Shown: positions 38,046 to 47,718 of the stretch, one piece after another
Numbering within the stretch: the first letter of the stretch is position 1
Layout: the number at the start of each line of letters is the position of its first letter
Origin: Amaranthus tricolor
Taxonomy: Eukaryota; Streptophyta; Magnoliopsida; Caryophyllales; Amaranthaceae
DNA: 64,000 nt
Assembly: GCF_026212465.1 (NCBI RefSeq)
Contig: NC_080047.1
Coordinates: forward strand, 37,617,813-37,681,812
Direction of reading: 5' to 3'
Program-made: the position numbers and the translations under genes
The notes under the pieces: generated by a model
The model's database searches: none
Told to the model about the DNA's origin: nothing
What the model saw: only the letters and a program-made list of their open reading frames with translations

Positions 38046-38399
38046 TGGTCGAATTTAAATCATCTTCATTTTTCAACTTCTGAATGGGTTGTTTTCTCTC
38101 CCGTAGCTTAGACATACATGTGTACGTTCACACACTTTCTCCTTCCATTTTTAAATGAGTGTTTATACACATGGCATGGTTTAAGAGGTACCTTTTCTTG
38201 TGTTGGTGAGACTAGTTTATTTTCTATCACCACAAACGATCTAATTATGAGTTTGTAAAGTTAATAAATTATCTTTACGTGGTAGTATGTGATAGAATGA
38301 GAGTTTTTTTATTTATTTATTTTTTTTGTTTTGTTTATTTTAATATTATTTTTTTTGTTTTTTTTTGTGGTGATTTACAAATCACAATTATTAATTAGA

Positions 38400-38515
38400 A
38401 ATTTGTGGTGAGAGCACATTAGTCTTTCTAAGTGATCATATATGCCTTAAAAGTGATCTTATAGGCATTAAAGTGATCACATTAGTCTTACAAAAAAGTG
38501 ATCATATATGAAATA
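38400..38515. repeat. Irregular AGTGATCATAT repeats
   Basis: AAGTGATC(A/T)(T/C)AT-type units recur four times, separated by ATTAGTCTT or GCATTAAA phrases. Function unknown. Confidence 0.6.
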
Positions 38516-38639
38516 GTGTCCTAATTTTAATACGGTCCTAAACAAGAATTTGGGAAATAATTAATTTATTTTTAATATTTAACTCTACATAATGCACATT
38601 TATTTTTATAATAAAATAAATCAATTTAATAATTCTGAA

Positions 38640-39533
38640 AACGACGATGTATTAGAGTTCGAACAATGTGTTTCAAACTCCAATATTGCCAAGATCGAGT
38701 GTATGAGGTTTTGTGACAAACAAATTACGCTATCAATGATATCGATGTTTGTAGGAGAAAATAATGCAATGAAATGACACAAAATTTAACGAGGTTCACC
38801 CAACTTAGGCTACGTCCTCCGATGTGTAGTATCTCTTATATTATCAAAGGAGTTCAAAGAACTCTCAAATATGGAGAATTACAATAGAGAAGAGATATAG
38901 GCTAGTGTTTGGCTTGAGGTGTATTTTGTGGATTATTACAATGTGAATGAGAGCTCTCTATTTATAGGAGAGATCTCACTAAGTAACATTAAGTACATTA
39001 AAGTTATGAATAAATGATAATGAAACATCTCCAAGCATTTGAAGAGTCAAAAACAGCATCCTAGAAGCATCAGAGACATCGCTCGACCAAAGCAGAGGCT
39101 CGCTCGGTCGAGCAGCATGGTCGAGCGGACTACAGGAAGTTTTTGGTTGCATTCTGTCTGCTCGCTCGACCTATTCTGAAGCTCGCTCGGTCGAGCGAGC
39201 TGGTCGAGCGGCACTTCAGAGGGCTTTTGACAGTATTGCTCGACTTGCATAGTTGAGCATCTTGAATTAAACCTTTGAACTTCTTCATTAAATCCCATAA
39301 CTCCCTTGATTAACTCATTAATTCATACCTTAATCATCATCATAAACCACAAATATTAAGACTCATCTTAATACACCCATTCATGACAAATTTATGGGAT
39401 TCCATCCCAAGAGTCACCACATGAATGCACACACCAAATGTGCACTCAAGTCACACCATTCATAACAAATTCTTATACCATTGTTATTATACCTATACAT
39501 TGTTACTTGTGTACTTGTATATCATGAACTCTC
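38640..39533 (-). repeat. LTR-like sequence in minus orientation
   Basis: On the minus strand it begins TGGAGAGTTCATG. It carries a GC-rich CGAGCGAGC island (39065-39245), a canonical TATA box CCTATAAATAGAG (about 38960) and, downstream, the phrase AGCCTAAGTTGGGTGAACC, which is common in plant LTRs. No partner LTR or internal coding region was found, so it may be a solo LTR. The 3' end is uncertain. Confidence 0.5.
39065..39215. repeat. Tandem CTCGCTCGGTCGAGC island
   Basis: Two units about 95 bp apart each contain GCTCGACC, then GCTCGCTCGGTCGAGC, then TGGTCGAGCGG. The units are internally palindromic and far more GC-rich than their surroundings. Confidence 0.8.
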
Positions 39534-39847
39534 CAACCAAATAAATATTAAACTAAGTATTTTTACTGAAACAAACTAATTAAAAAACAATAATACTCGT
39601 TTAATTTTTGAAATGGATTGTTATAACTATCTTACCAAATAAAATATTAATACCATAATCTAGTTACCAAATAAAAGATGGTGGACAATTTTTCATGCAA
39701 TTTATTATGTTCTTCATTCCCTAGTATTAATAGTGAGTCATTTCCCAGAATAATGTTTAAAAAAAAAAATTTCCCACTTTACCTAATTTGGGAAAGAATT
39801 TCCCAGAATACCGTCCACGTGGAAAAGTTTTTTTTTCTTTTCAGACC

Positions 39848-39979
39848 AAACCGCCACTTGAAATGGCGGTTTACATAAAGCACAAAAACGCCACATGAAG
39901 TGGCGGTTTGGTCAAGGCAAACCGCCATCTCATGTGGCGGTTTGATCCCTGGTAAACCGCCACTTCATGTGGCGGTTTG
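39848..39979. repeat. Subterminal palindrome cluster, MULE B left end
   Basis: Four palindromes lie at about 39848-39872, 39884-39909, 39919-39943 and 39954-39979, each AAACCGCCA...TGGCGGTTT. The centres alternate among CTTGAAA, CATGAAG, TCTCATG and CTTCATG. This is one more unit than at any other end of the two elements. Confidence 0.9.
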
Positions 39980-40218
39980 CTGGTGGCCTGCAACAATTTT
40001 TTTTTTCTTTCATTTCCCCTAAATAGTGAACGTAACCTGCATTAAACTAGTTCAATACCATCTATTCCATATTAATCAATTACGAACCAGCTTGATTTGA
40101 AAAAATTAATTATGAAAATAATGCGAAGATATATTACAATCATGAACATACAAAGTTAAAATCATACAAGAATATACAAGAAGTTAAAATAATATAAGAA
40201 TATACAAAGTTTGTTAAA

Positions 40219-42390
40219 CTACAACCCCCGGCCCCTTTTGTTTTGCGCACCGGTGGATGATGATGGTGTGAACTCGTCAACCTCCGCAATGACATTAAGA
40301 GTCGGAGCTCGTCGTTGACTAGCACGCTGATATGTGATAATCCTTTGCGGAGGCGATGGATGTGGCGGAGGAGTGTTGATGGAAGACGGGGGAACGAACG
40401 GCGACATAGTAGCGGATGTCGATGGCGATCTGGAAGACCGACCCTGAGTAGATGAACGCTGGCGGCCTCTTGTGGACCGAGAACTGGATCCTCCGGAAGA
40501 GCTACCTCGATGGGCTGAACTCCTTGGAGAAGGAGTGTGGAATGTGTCATCTACGTCGCCAATGACGGGTGGAGTCGGTATGAGGTACTCATAACCCGCT
40601 TGACTCAATGCATCGGTCAACGACGCATTAATGGAGCCTAAGGTCTGAGAACATAGCCGATAGCCCACGTCAACTGGCGATGTAGCGGCCCCTTGAATCG
40701 TGTCATTACATTGTATCAACACCGATCGGATGCGCTCAGCCTGTTTGTTATCATTATATTGTTAAAACAGTTACTTAAAACTATTACTATTTGTTATGAG
40801 TGTTGAAAGAAAACGTACCAGTAACGTAGATGTCGGATGGTAATGTGATCCTGGCTGCGCAAATGCGGTGTTCGTTAGGCGTAATATGGAGATGCGCCTG
40901 TACCAACTCATGTACATAGCAGAGCTATGACCTGTGAAGTTATCTCCTCCAACCAATGTAGATGCTCGGTCGTTCCACGCATCTACATGCGATCTATGTC
41001 GTACGAGGTAGTTCTTGTCCCCAGTCCTCCGATCGATCGCATGTAGTTAACGTTGGGTGTCACAGGCTTGCGGAATTACCTGCTCCAAACCGAATTGACG
41101 CATGACACGATCCGGGAGATGTAGCTCGACGATGTCAAAGCAAATAAGAGGACAACGCGATCTCCAAATCTCGTGGCCCGATGTACATATGTGTGGTAGA
41201 GCTTCCATCTTAGCCGCTGTGTAAGGCTGCCATGTCATCTGTAATAGAAATCAATATGCTTAGTAATGTATACAATTTATTCATAACTAATACAAATAGT
41301 AAATGTTACTAACCTGCTCGTCCCGTTGTCGATCTAGTGCGTCCCTGTAGTAGACGAGAGTATGTGGGGAGTGGGATCTCGAAAGATATACGCAAAGCCA
41401 GCTGTAAACAAATAAACATTGATTAACATTTTCATCTATCATAAAATAGTGAAATTATGAATTTGAATAGTGAATTGAGTGTTGCTACCTTACTGCCAAA
41501 GGATCCATCCCGCGTCGATGCTGTGACCCTAATATCGGTTCAAAATCATCCGCGTCATCTTCCTGATCATGTTGCCCATCCGGTCGAACCGTCCGAATAA
41601 TGGGCCTCCCTATATGAATGTGCTCCCATGACCATATCTGTAACAACATCAAGCATCCACCCATGTCCTTGGCACCCTTACGAGATGCTCGACATAAGTT
41701 ACGATACAGATACGCTAGGGTAGCACTTCCCCAACTGTACTCATCTACGCGCTCCAAGTCTCCCAGTAGAGGGAGATAGATCAACTGTACCGAGTCGCCG
41801 CTCTTGTCCGGAAACAAGATGCATCCAAACAGGTACAAAATGTAAGCTCGGGCATGTCTGTCAACCGTCACATCATCTGCATCATCCTCAAGCGCGCTAA
41901 AATGCTGTCGAAGCCAAGTCAGCTTCAATGACGATCCAACGATGATCTTCGGCTGTGAGGGGTCTTGAGGGTTTTTCGGCCAAACCCCTAGCAGCTCATG
42001 TACTAATGCTGGCCAATTTCCCTCCCCATGACCAATGACTGCTTGTCCTTCAACCGGCAGTCCCATGATAACTGCCACATCTTGCAACGTGATCGTTGCC
42101 TCACCAACTGTGAGGTGGAAGGTATGTGTCTCCGGCCTCCACCTCTCCACCAATGCAGTGATAAGAGCTCGATCGAGCTCTAAGCCCCCGCCCAACAACC
42201 GGTGGATGTATCTAAAACCAGCTAGCTCGACTACGTCTAATACCCTGTCATCCACCTCCCACCGTAACGTACTCGCCTGGTAGTGCTGACGAGTAACCAA
42301 TTGGGCAGTGGAGCCCTCCCACGCAGCTACGCTCCTGTGTGTCGCCTGAAGCGTAAGCACTGATGGATCAACTGGGCCCGGCATCGCCAT
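40219..42390 (-). pseudogene. Plant mobile domain (PMD) gene, near-intact copy B
   Basis: Four coding exons: 41489-42390, 41314-41401, 40819-41238 and 40219-40740, all with GT/AG introns. A fifth, non-coding leader exon is implied by the 5' UTR intron 42396-42920. Read through, it specifies 643 residues of the MAIN/MAIL1-like PMD family. The signature RPETHTFHLTVGEATITLQD is at about residues 85-104, and the serine/proline/arginine-rich tail starts at about 555. One nonsense codon (TAA at 41047-41049, residue 394, where copy A has glutamine CAA) truncates it within exon 3. Everything else, including the exon 4 acceptor CAG lost in copy A, is intact. Family members act in the nucleus in transposon silencing; whether this one does is unknown. 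The truncated product would still contain the PMD core. Confidence 0.9.
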
Positions 42391-42395
42391 GATCG

Positions 42396-42920
42396 CTGTT
42401 ACGTGTTTTTCATCGCCATAAGTGTTATAAAAATCATAAAAATATCATGACTTCCCTCGCATTATCCAAATTTGCAACCAATTCAACATGTTTTTCAATG
42501 GGATAATAATCTTTCATGTGATATCTCCACCAATTTGCAACCAATATCATGACTTCCTCACCCCAATACACTATAACGGGAAGTGTAAATTTGAATACAA
42601 GAATTTGTGATACTAAGGTATTAGAACACTTATTATAAGGTTCATTTCAAATATAAAAGCTAAAAATACCATGAATATATACAAAAACCATTAAACTAAC
42701 CCTACAAAGTAATAAACTTTCATTGAAGCATTTCATCAAACACTTTATATGCATACAAAACAAATCCTAAAATTCAACTACAAATGTGTAAAACGTAAGC
42801 TTAAATCATGAAAACAATAGAATGTAACAAACAATTAACGTTTTTATAACTTCAATTCAAACAATAATGAACAAAAAAAACAATTTGCATATTGAACAAA
42901 AATTAGGGTTTTATTCATAC
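42396..42920 (-). other. Probable 5' UTR intron of the PMD gene in MULE B
   Basis: The donor ATTTAAG|GTATGA and acceptor GTAACAG|CGATC, five bases before the ATG, are conserved with copy A. The leader exon overlaps the inner part of the terminal repeat. Confidence 0.65.
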
Positions 42921-43119
42921 CTTAAATGAGGATGAAAATGAACTAGTTTACAAGGAGAAGATGGGAATGTAGTTGATTAGCTTAGTTGAATGAGAGGAAT
43001 TGTAAATTTGAAGTAAATGAGAGTGAAGAATTTTTTTTTTTTAGCAAAACCGGCAGCAACTAAGAATGGAGTGGAATGAATGAAAACTCACGACACTGTG
43101 GCTGCTTTGTACTGCTACC

Positions 43120-43256
43120 AAACCGCCACTTCAAGTGGCGGTTTACTTAACATATTTTTTTTTTTTTAAAAAAAAAATTTCCACTACAAAACCGCCATCT
43201 CAGATGGCGTTTTACTCCAGATGCATGAATAAAACCGCTACTTCATGTAGCGGTTA
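43120..43256. repeat. Subterminal palindrome cluster, MULE B right end
   Basis: Three palindromes lie at about 43120-43146, 43188-43213 and 43232-43256. The outermost is AACCGCTAC...GTAGCGGTT, in which both arms carry the matching change from CCA/TGG to CTA/TAG. Confidence 0.87.
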
Positions 43257-43737
43257 TATTTAAAAAAAATATATATAATTCTCAAAGCTATCCTACGTGG
43301 ACGGTAATGTGGGAATTAGTTTTCATTTCAAGCAAAATGGGAAATACTTTGTACAATTGCATTATTTAGGGAAATTTCTCATTAATAGTGCAATAGTAGA
43401 TTTGTTTGGTGATCTGGGTCTTTCGTTTGTGTCTTCGTTGTTCTTGGTCTTGTTCTTTGTTGTTTGTTTGTTTTTCGTTTTCTTTTTTTTTTTTGTTTTA
43501 TTTTATTTTTTTTTATGTTGTATTTTGTTGTTTATTTTTATCTATCTCTTTATTTTTTGTTAGTTTATTTTTTTGGGTTTTGGCTTGATTGTATTTGAGT
43601 TAACGGCGTCACCGTCCTTTAACTTCTTGTTTGGTCCATAGGTAGTCGAGTATAGAGTTAAGGCAGACCTATGGTAACCTAAGGTCAGGTCCAAGGAGGG
43701 GTGGGGGGGAGCAAGGGGGCAAGGCAAGCAGGACAAC

Positions 43738-45710
43738 TAACAAGTCGTTGGAGTTGGCGATGAAACTTTCTAAATACAAGATTCATGTGGCTTGCGTCCA
43801 GGAAACTAGGTGGAAGGGGAAAAAACCAAGCGTTTTAAAGGGTTATAAGCTATGGTATGCAGTTTTGGATGGGAAGTGAAGTGGAGTCGGTATTCTTATA
43901 GCTAATGATATCCTAAAGCAAGTGGTAGAGGTAAGGAGGTGCAATGAAAGGATTATGCTAGTTAAAATAGTGGTGAGAGAAGATATCATATCGATCATTA
44001 GTGCGTATGGGCCGCAAGTTGGGCTAGATGAGGAAGTGAAACGTGAGTTTTGGGATAACCTGGGTGACCTTATAGATACCATCCCTGCCGATGAAAAAGT
44101 TTTTATAGGTGGAGACTTCAATGGGCGCATAGGTAAGGAGGCAGTTAACTATAACTCAGTTCATGGCGGTTTTGGTTATGATGTAAAAAACGAGAGTGGA
44201 GAGATCTTGCTTGAGTTTACGTTAGCAAAGGAGCTGGTTATAACAAACTCGATCTTTAGAAAGAACGATGAACACTTGATTACGTACAAGAGTGGTGGGC
44301 ATACAACCCAAATTGACTATTGTTTAGCACAGAAGGATGATCAGAGCTCGTGCTTAGATTTTAAGGTCGTGTTAGGTACAGAGATGGCCACCCAACAAAG
44401 CTTATTAGTACTAGTGTTTCGTATGAGGAGAAAGATTGTCGAGAAGAAGATAAAGGTCAGGCAATAACGATCATGTGGGGTAGACTTAAAGGGGATATGG
44501 TCACAACCTTGTCAAGCAAGATCAAGATGTTAGGTTACCCAAGTATATTAGAAGATGCAAATCAAAAGTGGGTGACCATGGTGGAAACCATTCGAAAGGT
44601 GGCAAATGAGACATTAGGGGTGTCGTCGAGGAAACCAAAGGTGTACAAAGAGTCGTGGTGGTGAAATGAAGAAGTGCAAAAGAAGATAAAGGACAAAAAC
44701 AAGAGATTCAAGGAGCTTATGGCTTGCACGGCGGAGGAGGATAGGATACATAAGAAAGAGAGGTATAAAGAAGCAAAACGGGCGACAAAGAAAGCAGTAG
44801 CGGAGGCAAAAGATCGCGAATTTGAAGCCTTTTATCAAAAGCTTGATACCAAATAGGGGGAGAAGTATATTTTTACGTTGGCAAAAGTCAGATCTAGACA
44901 GAAGAAGGACTTAGAGACAGTGAAGTTCATTAAGGATGAAAATGGACGAGTACTCCTTAGACAAGAGGATATCAAAACGAGATGGCATCAATATTTTTCC
45001 CAACTGCTCAATGAGACTAGGGGTCTAAAGAAGGAGATTCGACAAACTTCAGACATCCAAAAAACACAGGATCATGGGTCGATTATTGATATTACCACGG
45101 CGGAAGTAGGAGAAGATCTTAAAAAGATGAGGGGATCAAAGGCAGTTTAACCTGATAACATCCCGATTGAGGTGTGTAGTGGTTTAGGAGAGGAGGGCAT
45201 TCATTAGCTTACTAACCTCTTTAATGTCATCTTGAGGTCTAGTAAGATGCTAGAAGAATTGAGGGTTAGCACATTTTATCCCATTGTTTAAAAACAAGGG
45301 CGATGAACAAGTATGCGGGAACTATAGAAGAAACAAACTTCTAAGCCACACAATGAAACTGTAGGAAAAAGTGATTGAGAAAAGAACAAGACGAGAGACG
45401 ATAATTAGAGAGAACTAATTCGGATTCATGCCGGGAAGATCAACCACTGAAGCAATTCATCTTTTGAGGAGACTGATGGAAAAGTATAGGGAGCGAAGGA
45501 AAGATTTGCATCTAGTGTTCATTGACCTGGAGAAAGCGTATGATAGCGTAACACGCAGTATCGTTTAGGATACCCTCAAGAATAGAGGTATTTCACGAAA
45601 GCACATTAAGGTAATACAAGACATGTATGACAGAGTGTCGACTAACATTCATACACCTATGAGTATGACAGAGTCTTTCCCAATTAAAATGCGTACTTAG
45701 AGATATTGAG
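43738..45710 (+). pseudogene. RTE-type LINE remnant (endonuclease and partial RT)
   Basis: The plus strand encodes an apurinic-type endonuclease of the kind plants annotate as 'craniofacial development protein 2-like'. Visible are VACVQETRWKG (about 43792), ISAYGPQVG, GGDFNGRIG (about 44110) and the end motif SGGHTTQIDY. A linker (KVRSRQKKDLETVKFIKDEN at about 44884) follows, then the start of a reverse transcriptase: FGFMPGRSTTEAI (about 45422) and FIDLEKAYD (about 45521). The YADD motif and everything after it are missing; similarity ends at about 45710. Stops interrupt the frame, for example TGA at 43877-43879, TGA at about 44662 and TAG at about 44855. It is a 3'-truncated dead copy lying just downstream of MULE B. 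Confidence 0.9.
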
Positions 45711-47470
45711 GCTCAAATTTTGCTATAAAATGCTTGCACGTGCAATTCCTCATATAGTTTTTACAATTCTTCCCAATCTCTTGTGGTGGTGACTACCACC
45801 TCAACAACTACTAGTTCTGATTTCAATTTATTCATTGCCAAAAAAAAACCTACGAACACTACTAGAATGTGTGATGTTGGTTGAAACATAGAACTTGTGA
45901 GTGACTAATGGGAGACGTGGTTGTTTAGGGTTAAGATGAAGGTAGGAAAAATTATGATAGAACCCAAGTAATTCGAATGCTTTCCGTTAATGTTAATTAC
46001 TATCTTAACCTGTAATGGAATAATTTGTTTAATTGATTATCAAAAATCCATGTTTTTTTCTATGATCCCATAATCAAAAGACTATCAAAATCCCTAATAA
46101 AAGATACTTTAATTTCACTTGTAGTTGGGCATTTGAGACGTTTTGATAGAGTTTCAAGCTTCTTCAGTTTTAAACCATTGAGACTTTTGACAGAAATCAA
46201 CTGCAAAAAACCTAGATTAAAGTAGGAAAGAGACAATTATCTTGTATGTTTGTTCAGAAAACACTGATCAAAAGTAATAAGAAAAGATAAACTAAATTAA
46301 ACTCAAATACATTTTTTATAACCAAACAAAATAGAAAAAATAAAGAGTTCTTCGTCGACGAGATTTGAAAAATCCTAAAATCTGAGAGTACCAATTGATA
46401 AATTTACGAAGGAATTTAGGATTTCTCCACAAACCCTAAAATTTGATCAAGAATTAAAGAAAGAAATGAGAAGAATATGAATAACAAAAACAAGAAAATA
46501 AGGAATAATAGAGAGACAAAAAGATTGGAATGACGCGAATAGCAAAAACAGGAAAAAATAAGGAAAAATAGAGAGACAAAAAGAAAAAATTGGCGAGAAA
46601 AAAAGCAAGAAATGGGAAGGAGCTGAGAGCCATGACAAGTGCAAATGGAATCAAAGGTGCCAAGTGTTTGCTAGCCACACGTGGCACGATCTCAGCAAAA
46701 GAAGAAAACACTATGCCTTATATCAAAAAATGAATACTAAAAACATCTTGTAAATTATACTTCATAGATAATAGATAATAAATAATAGATAATAGATTAA
46801 TAAATTATCTATATAATTTTGTTAGAAATAGATATAGATGAATGTCTTAAAATGAGAAAATATTGTCTCAATAAATAGTTGTAAATAGTGAGATGAATAG
46901 TATAAAATTACTCACATGAATTGTTTATAAATATACATGCTCTTCTACTATTCTTCTTAATATATTCTTTCTAACTCTTAACAAATTAAAATTTTTTATA
47001 TATTTTTAACAATCAATACTGTTTGATAATTTTTATATATTTTTAACAATCAATACTTTTTGATATTAGTTGCAATTTCCTAAGAGAGAAGTGCCCCTAA
47101 TGTTACTCATTCTAGAAAGAAAGAGTGGGTCTAAAAGAGAAAATGAGAATGGAGGTGGGGCAACACCGTGTAGAAATAAAAAATATTTTTTCGGCAATAT
47201 TTGTTTTTTTACGCAGTTCAATATATTAATTTAATTTTTAATATCTCTAAATATATATAATATAAAATCATAAAAATTTAATATTAATTAATCTTTGCAA
47301 TAAAACAGATCAAATAAAATCTCACTTAACTATATTTTAACTTATTAATTAAAAATTAATCACAAATTAGGGGTGATGAATATAAATAACTTGTAAGGGT
47401 GGAACTAAATAAGTAAATAAATGCCAAAAAGTAAGCAAAGAAAATAGCTGAATCTTCAACCGTCACGTCT
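45711..47470. other. Intergenic DNA upstream of the RHF1A-like gene
   Basis: No gene was recognised. The minus-strand ORFs at 46447-46711 are low-complexity Phe/Ser/Leu translations of purine-rich DNA. A short microsatellite is listed separately. Confidence 0.55.
46763..46806. repeat. AT-rich microsatellite (TAGATAA)n
   Basis: Irregular tandem TAGATAA/TAAATAA units. Confidence 0.8.
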
Positions 47471-47718
47471 GAATTGGATCACATTTTTCCTCCTTTTGCC
47501 GCTTCCTCTCTCTCATTATTATTCCTTTCTTTTGACTGCTTCACTCTTTCTCTTCCCGCTCTCTCCCGATTTTTCTATATCCTTCTTCTCTTCATTCCTG
47601 CCTTACATCCCTTCCAAACAAACCCTTTTTCTCCTCCTCTCTCCTTCTCCATTACCCTTTGAAGCTCAACTTCTTGATCTTATTTGCAGATTTTCAGATT
47701 CCCAAACAATCTTTGATC

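Larger units (their letters stand above)
39735..43380 (-). mobile_element. PMD-carrying Mutator-like element B, 3646 bp
   Basis: It is flanked by the perfect 9-bp repeat ATTAATAGT (39726-39734 and 43381-43389). The termini are GAGTCATTTCCCAGAATAAT (left) and, complemented, GAGAAATTTCCCTAAATAAT (right). Both match the ends of MULE A and are followed by GGGAAA, TTTCCCA and TACCGTCCACGT. It carries a PMD gene with its 5' UTR intron, plus four palindromes at the left end and three at the right. No transposase was seen. It is the longer and better preserved of the two copies. Confidence 0.94.

Noticed and set aside
42035..42283. 82-codon plus-strand ORF opposite PMD exon 1
   Set aside because: Antisense shadow of the coding exon.
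43843..44130. 95-codon minus-strand ORF opposite the LINE endonuclease
   Set aside because: Antisense shadow; the plus strand has the conserved endonuclease motifs.
46447..46711. Phe/Leu/Ser-rich ORFs resembling membrane proteins
   Set aside because: Low-complexity translation of purine-rich DNA, with no homology, splice context or start context.
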